This document shows positions 32,075 through 39,444 of a stretch of DNA of 39,444 bases, piece by piece (position 1 is the first letter of the stretch; each line of letters starts with the position of its first letter). Made by a program: the position numbers and the translations under genes. A model generated the notes under the pieces. The model ran no database searches. It had not been told where the DNA came from and saw only the letters and a list, made by a program, of their open reading frames with translations. The stretch is from Lachnospiraceae bacterium (lineage in GTDB: Bacteria; Bacillota; Clostridia; Lachnospirales; Lachnospiraceae). The stretch is from contig JAJPXX010000059.1 of the NCBI GenBank assembly GCA_021205225.1, positions 1 through 39,444 on the forward strand. The letters run 5' to 3'.

Positions 32075-33613
32075 CTATCTGCCAACCGCTTTTAATCCAT
32101 CCGCCGTCAGTTCATATATCTTTGTGCATACCTCGTCAATATATTTCCGGTCATGAGACACACTTATAATCGCTCCTGGAAATTCCCGCAATATCGTTCG
32201 AATCACAGGCCCGGAAAGCGGTGAAAAGTTTCTGGTCGGCTCATCCAGTATCAGCACATTCGCTCCGGACAGGCTTAACTTTAAAAGCAACACTTTCGCT
32301 CTTTGTCCTCCGGAAAGCTCATCAAGCGGATGCAGCATCTCGTCCTCTGTAAATTTCAGCGCGCCCAAATACGTGCGCAGACGGGTCTGCTCCTCTTTTT
32401 CGCCAGTTTCCGATAAATACCGAATCACATTCATCCGCGCAGGCAATAATTCCTCATAATTCTGCGGCATATATCCGGCTCGAATATCGGAGCGAGATAA
32501 AAGCTCTTCTGCGATTTTACGAAGCAGTGTGGTCTTTCCCACGCCATTTTTTCCGACAATCACAACCCTTTCTGCACCCCGGATGCGCAGACGGACATTC
32601 TTTGCCAGCAGCCAGGAGCCATCCGTTGTAAACAGTTCCGGGATTTCGCATTCCAGCACTGTTTTTCCCGCAGGGATTTTTGTCTCTTTGCCGCCCATTT
32701 TAAAGAAAATCGCTTCTTCCTGCACCGGCATCGGCACCATTTTGGCATTTTCCCGCTCAAAACGATGTTCCATAGATTTTACCGCGTGCATTTTCTTTTT
32801 CAGGAGCCGACCGGCATGGTCATTTTTTGTCTCTCTCAGATTGTTCTGTACCTGCTGCTCCATCCGGCGGTATTTTTCATCCCGCATCCGTTTTTCTCTC
32901 TGGTCATTGACCGCCAGCTGTCTTTGCTTCTGAAACTGATGCAGACGCTCCTCTGTGTAAGAAAGCCAGGGCATCCTGACGACTGTGCAGCGGCTCTTCT
33001 GTTTTCGATAAACCTGCTCCAGATGAATCACCATATTCGCCGTATGTTCAATCAGCACCTCATCATGCGAAATAAAAACAACAATATTCGGCCATCCTGC
33101 AATCAGCTCCTCCATCCACTGCAGCGTTTCTATATCAATATCATTCGATGGTTCATCCAGGAGCAATACCGCAGGATCTGTGAGCAAAAGCCGCAGCATC
33201 TGCACCTTCACCTTTTCTCCCCCGGACAGACACCCCATCTGCTGATCCAGATAATAGATTTCGGCCGTAAGTCCCACCAACTTAGCCTGCTTCGCAAGTT
33301 CCCCCGGATTTTTCTCCCAAAAGCACGGTTTTTCTGAAAAGAATTCATATACCGTTTTGGAAGCATCGCTCAGAGAAAGTTCCTGCGGCAGATATGCGAG
33401 CCGTTCATGAGGAATCACCCTTTCCCCCTGATACTGCGCGTAGCCATCCAAAAGGGTTGGCTCATACATCCACTTTAATAACGTTGACTTTCCATTTCCT
33501 TCCTCACCAATCATGACTGCCTTATCACCAGCATGCAGGACACAGTGAAAGTCCTCTAAAATCACGCGCAAATCCTTCCGATGCGTGATTGTCACATTTT
33601 TAAATTGCAGCAT
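32075..33613 (-). CDS. ABC-F family ATPase, probable antibiotic ribosomal-protection protein
   Basis: A 512-residue cytoplasmic protein of two ABC domains and no membrane segment. Domain 1: Walker A GEEGNGKST, signature LSGGEK, Walker B LLLDEPSND. Domain 2: Walker A GKNGVGKTT, signature LSGGQR, Walker B LILDEPTRN. The linker (about residues 195-310) is long and basic (KQRQLAVNDQREKRMRDEKYRR), as in antibiotic-resistance ABC-F proteins that reach into the ribosomal tunnel to displace drugs. The resistance-type label is inferred from this linker and the attenuator leader. Which drugs are affected cannot be told. The start at 33613 follows AAGGAAGGTGATTGT. Confidence 0.85.
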   Translation of the reverse strand: MLQFKNVTITHRKDLRVILEDFHCVLHAGDKAVMIGEEGNGKSTLLKWMYEPTLLDGYAQYQGERVIPHERLAYLPQELSLSDASKTVYEFFSEKPCFWEKNPGELAKQAKLVGLTAEIYYLDQQMGCLSGGEKVKVQMLRLLLTDPAVLLLDEPSNDIDIETLQWMEELIAGWPNIVVFISHDEVLIEHTANMVIHLEQVYRKQKSRCTVVRMPWLSYTEERLHQFQKQRQLAVNDQREKRMRDEKYRRMEQQVQNNLRETKNDHAGRLLKKKMHAVKSMEHRFERENAKMVPMPVQEEAIFFKMGGKETKIPAGKTVLECEIPELFTTDGSWLLAKNVRLRIRGAERVVIVGKNGVGKTTLLRKIAEELLSRSDIRAGYMPQNYEELLPARMNVIRYLSETGEKEEQTRLRTYLGALKFTEDEMLHPLDELSGGQRAKVLLLKLSLSGANVLILDEPTRNFSPLSGPVIRTILREFPGAIISVSHDRKYIDEVCTKIYELTADGLKAVGR

Positions 33614-33922
33614 ACAATCACCTTCCTTGCGCGGCCGTTTGCATAAAAAAGTGAGCCTGATTTTCCCAAATCAGACTCTCACGCAAATTTATCCCTTTAT
33701 GAATCGAGCAGGACACATAACACAGGCCATGAATCCGCCCTGCACTTAAAAAGCTGTCATAAACAGCTATAAAAAGGCTAAATTGAGGAGAAAGATTGTC
33801 TGATTCAGTGTACACAAATAATAAACCGCAAACGGCAGCTATCATAAGTCTGTTCGCATCACTTAAATCAAACTATCTATTCGTCATTTCCTCACCATTT
33901 AACCTTTCGTGAATTTGTTTGG
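33614..33922 (-). promoter_or_regulatory. ABC-F leader with attenuation structures
   Basis: About 300 bases between promoter and gene. It holds short upstream reading frames (MVRK at 33898-33884 and MTNR at 33887-33873, overlapping), a longer frame beginning MIAAVCGLL at 33845, a weak second hairpin AGCTGT/ACAGCT before TTTTT (33746-33769), the antiterminator strand 33798-33806 and the terminator. I read the region as a drug-sensing leader; the 75-codon frame may be only part of it. Confidence 0.65.
33645..33682 (-). terminator. Attenuator terminator 32 bases before the ABC-F start
   Basis: In the minus-strand leader, GTGAGAGTCTGATTT pairs with AAATCAGGCTCAC, followed by six T residues. It would stop transcription before the ABC-F gene unless prevented. 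An upstream GAATCAGAC (33798-33806) can pair with the GTCTGATTT arm and so act as antiterminator. Confidence 0.8.
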
Positions 33923-33951
33923 ACTATAGCATTTTTGAAGATTCGTGTCAA
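33923..33951 (-). promoter_or_regulatory. Strong promoter of the ABC-F leader
   Basis: On the minus strand a perfect TTGACA (33946-33951), 17 bases, then TATAGT (33923-33928) preceded by TGC. The -35 is 8 bases beyond the DUF454 gene stop. Such a strong promoter before a terminator fits an attenuated gene. Confidence 0.85.
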
Positions 33952-33958
33952 GACATAA

Positions 33959-34336
33959 CTACAGGCTTTCTATCGTTTTCACGCCCAGGAAAAAATACAG
34001 CAGATGGCACACCCATACAACAGCCAGAATCGCGCGTCCCACAGGAACTCTTGACATCATAGCGAATCCGAGCGCCATAATGACCGTCACTGTGCAGACA
34101 ATCCGCAGCTTCGTCTTCATGGTCATCCCTTCGCCTTTGACAAAAGTCTCCAGATTATTTTTGTACAGCTTCGTTCCTTTGAACCAGCTGTTCAGTTTTT
34201 CCGAGCTTTTTCCAAAACAAAATGCCGCAAGCATCAAAAAAGGAACGGTCGGAAGAATCGGCAGAACCGTGCCAACTGCTCCTAATCCTAAAAACAAAAA
34301 TCCCAATACTGTGTATACTATCTTCTTTACTCTCAT
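33959..34336 (-). CDS. DUF454 (YbaN-like) membrane protein
   Basis: A 125-residue protein with a TM hairpin at the N-terminus (IVYTVLGFLFLGLGAVGTVLPILPTVPFLMLAAFCFGKSS) and a second at the C-terminus. The run GxGAVGTVLPILPTVPFLML is the family hallmark. No function is established. The start at 34336 follows AGGAGGATTCC; the frame upstream has no resemblance. It has a near-consensus promoter at 34494-34522 and is divergent from the ABC exporter. Confidence 0.88.
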   Translation of the reverse strand: MRVKKIVYTVLGFLFLGLGAVGTVLPILPTVPFLMLAAFCFGKSSEKLNSWFKGTKLYKNNLETFVKGEGMTMKTKLRIVCTVTVIMALGFAMMSRVPVGRAILAVVWVCHLLYFFLGVKTIESL

Positions 34337-34493
34337 GGAATCCTCCTGTAATTCTGCGCTTCCAGTTCCATTGAGGCGTCCGTCCAGACACATCATCCGA
34401 GGCATTGCAATAAGGTGCTCCATCCGGACAAGCCAAATTTTTGTTGACAGATAAGGCTATCTTTTGTTATATTTATCTAACCAAAACAAGGCG

Positions 34494-34522
34494 ATTCTAA
34501 CACGAATATAAAAATCAGTCAA
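34494..34522 (-). promoter_or_regulatory. Promoter of the DUF454 gene
   Basis: On the minus strand TTGACT (34517-34522), 17-base spacer, TAGAAT (34494-34499). AGATAA...TTATCT arms lie just downstream in the leader. Confidence 0.8.
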
Positions 34523-34529
34523 TTATTTT

Positions 34530-34545
34530 TTTGCGTTAATGCAAA
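34530..34545. promoter_or_regulatory. Palindrome in the divergent promoter region, possible operator
   Basis: TTTGCGTTAATGCAAA is a 16-base near-perfect palindrome (one mismatched pair) between the minus promoter and the plus-strand ABC exporter start. It could bind a dimeric regulator controlling both sides. Confidence 0.4.
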
Positions 34546-34596
34546 ACGACGTGTAGTAGAAACAAAGAAAGAAATGAAGGAAAGAGGTACAAAATA

Positions 34597-36561
34597 ATGA
34601 TGATTGATAAACGGCTGATCGGCACGGTCAGCGGAAGTATGAAATACATCATCGGGAATGTGATCTTTCAGTGGTGTTCGTTATTGGCAAATATCGTCAT
34701 GATGACAGGCATCACAAGATATCTCGCGGGTATATTTGCTGATAGAACAAATGAAGCGCTCTGGTCAGCCGGCCAGGTCACGATAGCAGTCATTCTGGCA
34801 GCGATCGCGGTGCGCTTCGTCTGTACGCTGGGCGCGTCGCGGATGAGTTTCCTCTCATCGAAGGCTGTCAAACGAACGCTGCGGGCGCAGATTTATGAAA
34901 AGCTGCTGCGCCTAGGTGCTTCTTATCATGAACAGGTGCAGACATCCGAGGTCGTACAGGTAGCTGTAGAGGGTGTGGATCAGCTGGAAACCTATTTTGG
35001 CGCATATCTGCCCCAGTTTTTTTATGCCATGCTGGCTCCGCTGACACTCTTTGTCTATCTGTGTACCTTTAATGTGCCCTCGGCCATCGTCCTGCTGGTA
35101 TGTGTGCCGCTGATCCCGGTGGCGATTGCAGCGGTGCAGACCTGGGCGAAAAAGCTGCTCAGTAAATACTGGGGACAATATACCGCTCTGGGCGATACCT
35201 TTCTGGAAAACCTGCAGGGCCTGACCACGCTGAAAATTTATCAGGCTGATGAATTTAAACAGCAGGAAATGAATGAGGAGGCGGAAAAATTTCGCCGCAT
35301 CACCATGAAGGTGCTGACCATGCAGCTGAATTCCATCACTATTATGGATTTTATCGCCTATGGCGGCGCGGCACTGGGTATCATCATGGCCGCTACACAA
35401 TATCGGGCAGGACATGTCAGCCTTGCGGGCTGTCTGCTCATCATCCTGCTTGGCGCGGATTTCTTTCTGCCCATGCGTCAGCTTGGTTCCTACTTTCACA
35501 TTGCCATGAACGGCATGGCGGCCAGTGACAAGATCTTTCGCCTGCTGGATTTGCCGGAAGCAGAGCAAAAAATGAGCGAACCTCCGGCGGATGGAAATAT
35601 TGTCCTGCGAGGGCTTCGATTTTCTTATAACGCAGCATCAGCCGCTCCAGCTGCGAAGGAGGAACGTGATAAAGCATCCGTTCACGCCGCGAAGAATCAG
35701 GCTGACCGATCGGCGGATGCCACCATTACTATAGACACACAAGACCATGCACCGGATCGGGAAGTTCTGCATGGGATTCACATGGATTTTCCCAGAGGAA
35801 GCTTTATTTCAATCGTAGGAGAATCCGGCTGCGGCAAATCTACGATTGCGTCCATCCTGATGGGACGGAATCGAAATTATCAGGGCAGCGTCACCATTGG
35901 CGGTATAGAATTACGGGAAATCAGGGAAGCAAGTCTGATGGAAAGCATTACCTACGTCAGTCACCAGAGCTATCTCTTTAAAGGCACTGTCCGCGACAAT
36001 CTTCTGATGGGCGACCCGGATGCCAATGATAAAAAACTGTGGGAAGTCCTTGAGCAGGTAAAGCTGGCAGACTTCCTGAGAGGAAATGCTTCCTCTGCGC
36101 AGACGGGTCTTGCTAACAAAGCCCTCACAAAGGAGAAAAACACGGCAGACGGTCTGAATACCCGCCTGACCGAACAGGGCGGCAACCTCTCCGGCGGACA
36201 GCGGCAGCGGCTTGCGCTGGCACGGGCGCTGCTCCATGACAGTCCGATTTACATTTTTGACGAAGCCACGTCCAATATCGATGTGGAAAGCGAAAACGAT
36301 ATTATGGCACAGATTCATGCCCTGGCGAAGCGAAAAACGGTGATTTTAATCTCTCACCGCCTGGCGAACGTGACAAATTCCGACCGCATTTATGTGATGG
36401 ACGCCGGAGTTGTCGTTGAGGAAGGGAAGCACGAAGCGCTGCTTGCAAAGGATGGCTACTACGCCGCACTCTGGAAGGCACAGCAAAATCTGGAAAAGTA
36501 TGGAACCGCTCAGGAAAATTCGCTTCGAGTAAGACGAACCTGTGGAAAGGATGGTGAATGA
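34597..36561 (+). CDS. CydD-like ABC exporter, fused membrane and ATPase subunit 1
   Basis: A 654-residue half-transporter: six membrane helices (residues about 15-310) then an ATPase domain with Walker A GESGCGKST (about 408), signature LSGGQRQR (about 531) and Walker B IYIFDEATSN. The NGMAASDKIFRLLDLPE junction resembles CydD/CydC-type exporters (thiol/haem related), but the substrate is unknown. Two hydrophilic insertions are unusual: residues 345-389 just after the A-loop FSY, and one in the helical subdomain before the signature (GNASSAQTGLANKALTKEKN). The start follows GGAAAGAGG. The stop overlaps the next start by four bases (ATGA), so both halves are cotranslated. Confidence 0.9.
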   Translation: MMIDKRLIGTVSGSMKYIIGNVIFQWCSLLANIVMMTGITRYLAGIFADRTNEALWSAGQVTIAVILAAIAVRFVCTLGASRMSFLSSKAVKRTLRAQIYEKLLRLGASYHEQVQTSEVVQVAVEGVDQLETYFGAYLPQFFYAMLAPLTLFVYLCTFNVPSAIVLLVCVPLIPVAIAAVQTWAKKLLSKYWGQYTALGDTFLENLQGLTTLKIYQADEFKQQEMNEEAEKFRRITMKVLTMQLNSITIMDFIAYGGAALGIIMAATQYRAGHVSLAGCLLIILLGADFFLPMRQLGSYFHIAMNGMAASDKIFRLLDLPEAEQKMSEPPADGNIVLRGLRFSYNAASAAPAAKEERDKASVHAAKNQADRSADATITIDTQDHAPDREVLHGIHMDFPRGSFISIVGESGCGKSTIASILMGRNRNYQGSVTIGGIELREIREASLMESITYVSHQSYLFKGTVRDNLLMGDPDANDKKLWEVLEQVKLADFLRGNASSAQTGLANKALTKEKNTADGLNTRLTEQGGNLSGGQRQRLALARALLHDSPIYIFDEATSNIDVESENDIMAQIHALAKRKTVILISHRLANVTNSDRIYVMDAGVVVEEGKHEALLAKDGYYAALWKAQQNLEKYGTAQENSLRVRRTCGKDGE

Positions 36562-38342
36562 GCATGAACAGCAAAACCTTAAATAACGGTACTCCAGATA
36601 ATAAAACTTTGAAAAAGAGAAGCGGGTTTACCGTGATGCTGCGGCTGATCGGCCTGGTAAAGCCACTGACGGGATATATGATTCTGGCCATCTGCATGGG
36701 ACTGGCGGGTCACTTATGCGCCACTTTTATTACTGTGTTCGGCGGCTATGCCGTGCTTGACTTGCTGGGCATGGATACACCATTCCCGCTCGGCACGATT
36801 TTTGCCTGTGTAATTCTGTTTGCCGTCCTGCGGGCGGGACTGCGCTATGGGGAACAGGCCTGCAACCATTTTATTGCATTCAAGCTGCTGGCACTGATCC
36901 GTGACAAAGTATTTCGCGCGCTGCGGAAGCTCTGTCCGGCCAAACTGGAAGGGCGTGACAGAGGCGATCTGATCTCTGTCATCACTTCCGATATCGAGCT
37001 TCTGGAAGTCTTCTACGCTCATACCATCTCCCCGGCAGCCATCGCGTTTTTGTACACGGTGCTTCTGTGCCTGTTTATCGGCTCTTTCCACTGGGTACTT
37101 GGACTGCTGGCGCTGGCCGCATATCTGGTGGTTGGCATTGTCATTCCGCTGGCTGCTTCCCGTTTAAGCGGAGATACGGGTCTGCAGTTCCGCACAAAAT
37201 CCGGCGAGCTCTCTAGCTTTGTACTGGAAAGTATGCGCGGGCTTACCGAAACCATCCAGTATCACCAGGGCAGCAAACGCCTGGCAGAAATGAACGCACA
37301 GACAAACGCCCTCTCCAAAGACGAGGAACGGATGAAACAAAATCAAGGTCTGAACAATGCCGTAACGAATACCGTCATTCTGTTTTTTGACTGCATGATG
37401 CTTTTTATCTCGTCTTCGCTCTTCTGCCAGGGGAAGGTAGCCTTTGCAGGGGTGCTGATCCCTACCATAGCACTCTTTTCCTCCTTCGGCCCGGCGGTCG
37501 CACTGGCCGCTCTTGGCAGTACCCTGCAAAACACATTTGCGGCAGGCAACCGGGTACTGGATATCCTGGAGGAATCGCCGGTCACAGAGGAGATCGCCGG
37601 CCAGCCGGAAATCCGTTTTCACGGAGCATCCGCAGAACACGTAACCTTTTCCTATGAAGACACCCAAAAACCTTCTCACTCCGTAACAGATGGTATCTCC
37701 ACGAAAAGACCGGCACAGGCTATGGAAGCTTCATCTGAAATCATTTTACAGGATGTCTCTGTTGATTTCCCGGAGCATCAGATCATCGGTATTACCGGCA
37801 AAAGCGGCAGCGGAAAATCTACCCTGCTGAAGCTGCTGATGCGCTTCTGGACGGTAAATCAGGGAACGATTGCAATTTCCGGCACCTCCGTAGATCAGAT
37901 TAACACGGCAGACCTTCGCGGCATGGAGAGCTTCGTCACACAGGAGACGCATCTTTTCCACGACAGCATCCGCAACAATCTGCGGATTGCCAGACTGGGC
38001 GCTACCGACGAGGAGATTAAGACTGCCTGCAAAAAAGCATCCGTCCATGATTTCATTATGACGCTTCCGCAAGGATATGATACCCCCGTAGGCGAGTTGG
38101 GGAGCACGCTCTCCGGAGGGGAACGGCAGCGGCTGGGACTCGCGCGGGCGTTTCTTCATAATGCGCCGTTCTTATTGCTGGACGAACCAACCAGCAACCT
38201 CGACAGTCTGAATGAGGCAGTCATTCTGCAGTCACTGGAAGAAGAACAGGAAGGCAAGACCATCGTACTGGTCTCCCACCGGCAATCCACCATGCGGATC
38301 GCTGATAAAACGTATTCCGTAGAGCATGGGAGGGTGAGCTGA
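36558..38342 (+). CDS. CydC-like ABC exporter, fused membrane and ATPase subunit 2
   Basis: A 594-residue partner of the preceding gene: N-terminal membrane domain (residues about 30-320) and ATPase domain with Walker A GKSGSGKST (about 414), signature LSGGERQR (about 518), Walker B FLLLDEPTSNLD and the H-loop VSHRQST. It has a hydrophilic insertion after the A-loop FSY (about 363-394), the same place as in its partner. The family function in E. coli is thiol export to the periplasm; that is not proven here. The ATG at 36558 overlaps the upstream stop; a second ATG lies two codons on. It is followed by a pseudogene region on the opposite strand. Confidence 0.9.
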   Translation: MSMNSKTLNNGTPDNKTLKKRSGFTVMLRLIGLVKPLTGYMILAICMGLAGHLCATFITVFGGYAVLDLLGMDTPFPLGTIFACVILFAVLRAGLRYGEQACNHFIAFKLLALIRDKVFRALRKLCPAKLEGRDRGDLISVITSDIELLEVFYAHTISPAAIAFLYTVLLCLFIGSFHWVLGLLALAAYLVVGIVIPLAASRLSGDTGLQFRTKSGELSSFVLESMRGLTETIQYHQGSKRLAEMNAQTNALSKDEERMKQNQGLNNAVTNTVILFFDCMMLFISSSLFCQGKVAFAGVLIPTIALFSSFGPAVALAALGSTLQNTFAAGNRVLDILEESPVTEEIAGQPEIRFHGASAEHVTFSYEDTQKPSHSVTDGISTKRPAQAMEASSEIILQDVSVDFPEHQIIGITGKSGSGKSTLLKLLMRFWTVNQGTIAISGTSVDQINTADLRGMESFVTQETHLFHDSIRNNLRIARLGATDEEIKTACKKASVHDFIMTLPQGYDTPVGELGSTLSGGERQRLGLARAFLHNAPFLLLDEPTSNLDSLNEAVILQSLEEEQEGKTIVLVSHRQSTMRIADKTYSVEHGRVS

Positions 38343-38487
38343 TTTTTCTATCCCATGTTTTCACCATCGGCTCCCGCAAAAATTCCAGGAAGCCATTGAT
38401 CTTTGCGGTCTTATCGAATACAGTCAGTGCCATGTAATATATCTTTTTATCCTCCTCGAACAGCACCAGAGGAGGATATTCGTGTGT
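38343..38487 (-). pseudogene. Remnant reading frame between the exporter and hipA
   Basis: After a stop at 38488-38490, the minus strand reads THEYPPLVLFEEDKK, IYYMALTVFDKTAKI, NGFLEFLREPMVKTWDRK and then runs into the antisense of the exporter gene. The composition is protein-like, but there is no start or good ribosome site, so it looks like the end of a lost gene. I do not recognise the family. Confidence 0.35.
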
Positions 38488-38529
38488 CTATGTTCTGCCA
38501 TTTTTTCAGCATTCTTTATTGACTCATCC

Positions 38530-39392
38530 TTATTTACATTCCATAGCAAACGCCGACTCCATGCGTACGATTGCACTTCTGTCCAATCCGCATTGTTTTG
38601 CAATTGTCTTCCATTTTTCCGAAACAACTGCCTTTATCTCCTTTACAATCGACCGAGCTTTTTCTGAGGTAATATCGTAATACTTTGCTGAATCAATTGC
38701 CAGGTCAAAATCCATAGTTGCATCTTCTCTGCTGATCGCTAGTGATAACAAATTCCCATATATAGATGGATTGACATCATACATGGGCGAAAGTTTCCAT
38801 CCGCTATCTGTGAGAAGGAAGCCATGGTTACGGAGATGATCATCCGTATTCGAAACGGCTATGCTAAAAACCACCCGCTTCCAAAGCTCGGCAAGATCTT
38901 CCCTGGGACTTGCCCCATAAGAACGGATAAAGGAAGCAATGTCCAGATATCCTGCATCAACAGCCCCATCGGTCTGCCCCAGCAAATTCATGGCGGATGA
39001 AAAGTGAATTCTCCGATTCCCATCGCGATCAAATCGTTTAACCAAAAAAGTCCCTCTTCTGTCATGGAAAGATTCTAATTTTGCTTCCGGTACATTTAAT
39101 CCACACTCCGCTGCGAGCTCGTGAACTACCATCTCCCATGCTTCCACGTTTTCCTCATCATGTCTGGACGGAAATTTGGCAATCCACAATGACCCATCAG
39201 GCGCTTCTACGGAAGCCTTTGGGCGAGCACCGCCTAATGAGGAACCTGGTGCAACCAGCTTTCATCATACTCAAATGAAAAGATTTCTTTTCCTCTGCTT
39301 TCCGAAACGTGCAACCGTCCCATAAGCTGTGGTTCCGTACTCATCCAGTCCGCATATACAAATATTATTTTCTCACTCTTCATCCCCGGCAT
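38530..39392 (-). pseudogene. hipA: hipA-type serine/threonine kinase toxin with an internal deletion and frameshift
   Basis: The start at 39392 (ATG with AGGAGG 7 bases upstream) gives MPGMKSEKIIFVYADW, then SFEYDESWLHQVPH and a stop (39234-39236). In another frame, starting at the same place, KLVAPGSSLGGARPKASVE leads into the intact HipA core: the G-loop GSSLGGARPKA, VSNTDDHLRNHGF with the catalytic Asp, and SPMYDVNP. In intact HipA proteins of this group about 110 residues separate the FEYDESWL and VAPGSS parts. So about 330 bases are missing and the two pieces are out of frame. The 219-codon ORF from MWIAKF lacks the G-loop and the N-terminal lobe. A remnant kinase protein is therefore unlikely to be active. 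Confidence 0.85.
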
Positions 39393-39444
39393 CTTTCTTC
39401 CTCCTGGGTGCCCTTTTTGCGGTTTTAAGCTCCAGATCCTGCAG
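39373..39444 (-). CDS. C-terminal end of the upstream antitoxin-like gene (partial)
   Basis: The frame enters from the right edge and reads LQDLELKTAKRAPRRKKDAGDEE before the stop at 39373. Its position before hipA, and an overlap of 20 bases with the hipA start, suggest the HipB-type helix-turn-helix antitoxin, but only the basic tail is in view. Confidence 0.55.
   Translation of the reverse strand: MQDLELKTAKRAPRRKKDAGDEE

Noticed and set aside
33618..33845. 75-codon reading frame MIAAVCGLL... as an independent gene
   Set aside because: It spans the antiterminator strand and terminator of the ABC-F leader and has no family I can name; treated as part of the leader.
1..39444. CRISPR arrays, tRNA or rRNA genes
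   Set aside because: No regularly spaced direct repeats, tRNA cloverleaf or rRNA core sequences were seen on either strand.

Overview
The window looks like a chromosomal segment of a Lachnospiraceae-type member of the Clostridia (Firmicutes). The evidence is the gene set and order (dgt-dnaG-rpoD-trmK-nucleoside kinase; Lit-like protein-M16C peptidase-era-recO), a T-box in front of a non-discriminating aspS plus gatCAB, strong Shine-Dalgarno sites, and TTGACA/TATAAT-type promoters. Almost everything from the left end to about 34.3 kb is on the minus strand. Only an ABC exporter pair at 34.6-38.3 kb is on the plus strand.

Region by region: 0.4-1.8 kb glyS with its terminator; 1.9-2.6 kb a lipoprotein with its own promoter; 2.8-8.4 kb an operon of a Lit-like membrane transacylase, a large M16C metallopeptidase, era and recO; 8.5-8.65 kb a 40-nt perfect palindromic terminator; 8.7-11.8 kb a 1025-residue secreted, membrane-anchored repeat protein; 11.9-12.3 kb RNase P RNA; 12.39-12.60 kb a MITE-like palindromic element; 12.7-19.4 kb nucleoside kinase, trmK, rpoD, dnaG and dgt; 19.7-21.0 kb four small or membrane proteins including a VanZ-family protein; 21.2-22.3 kb pyrE just downstream of a RelE-type toxin-antitoxin pair; 22.4-28.9 kb an amidohydrolase, gatB, gatA, gatC, a second MITE-like element, aspS and its T-box leader; 28.9-32.0 kb an AlaX editing protein, a histidine phosphatase and a second amidohydrolase; 32.1-33.95 kb an ABC-F protein behind a long attenuator-type leader; 34.0-34.3 kb a DUF454 membrane protein; 34.6-38.3 kb a heterodimeric CydDC-like ABC exporter; 38.5-39.4 kb a broken hipA with the tail of its upstream partner.

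How the genes work together: aspS plus gatCAB form the indirect route to Asn-tRNA(Asn), under a T-box whose apparent specifier loop contains GAAC, so Asn (AAC) and Glu (GAA) codons overlap. dnaG, rpoD and the upstream dgt form a classic macromolecular-synthesis cluster. The ABC-F gene has a strong promoter, a terminator just before its start and a competing antiterminator strand, the layout of antibiotic-inducible ribosome-protection genes.

Themes worth a second look: two related MITE-like elements, one splitting the aspS-gatCAB operon; a dispersed GTAACTGTTC repeat family; several housekeeping proteins with lineage-specific charged insertions (Era, TrmK, nucleoside kinase, both ABC exporter halves, GatA tail); a sigma-A with no recognisable region 1.1; and a hipA toxin inactivated by an internal deletion that looks mediated by a short direct repeat.
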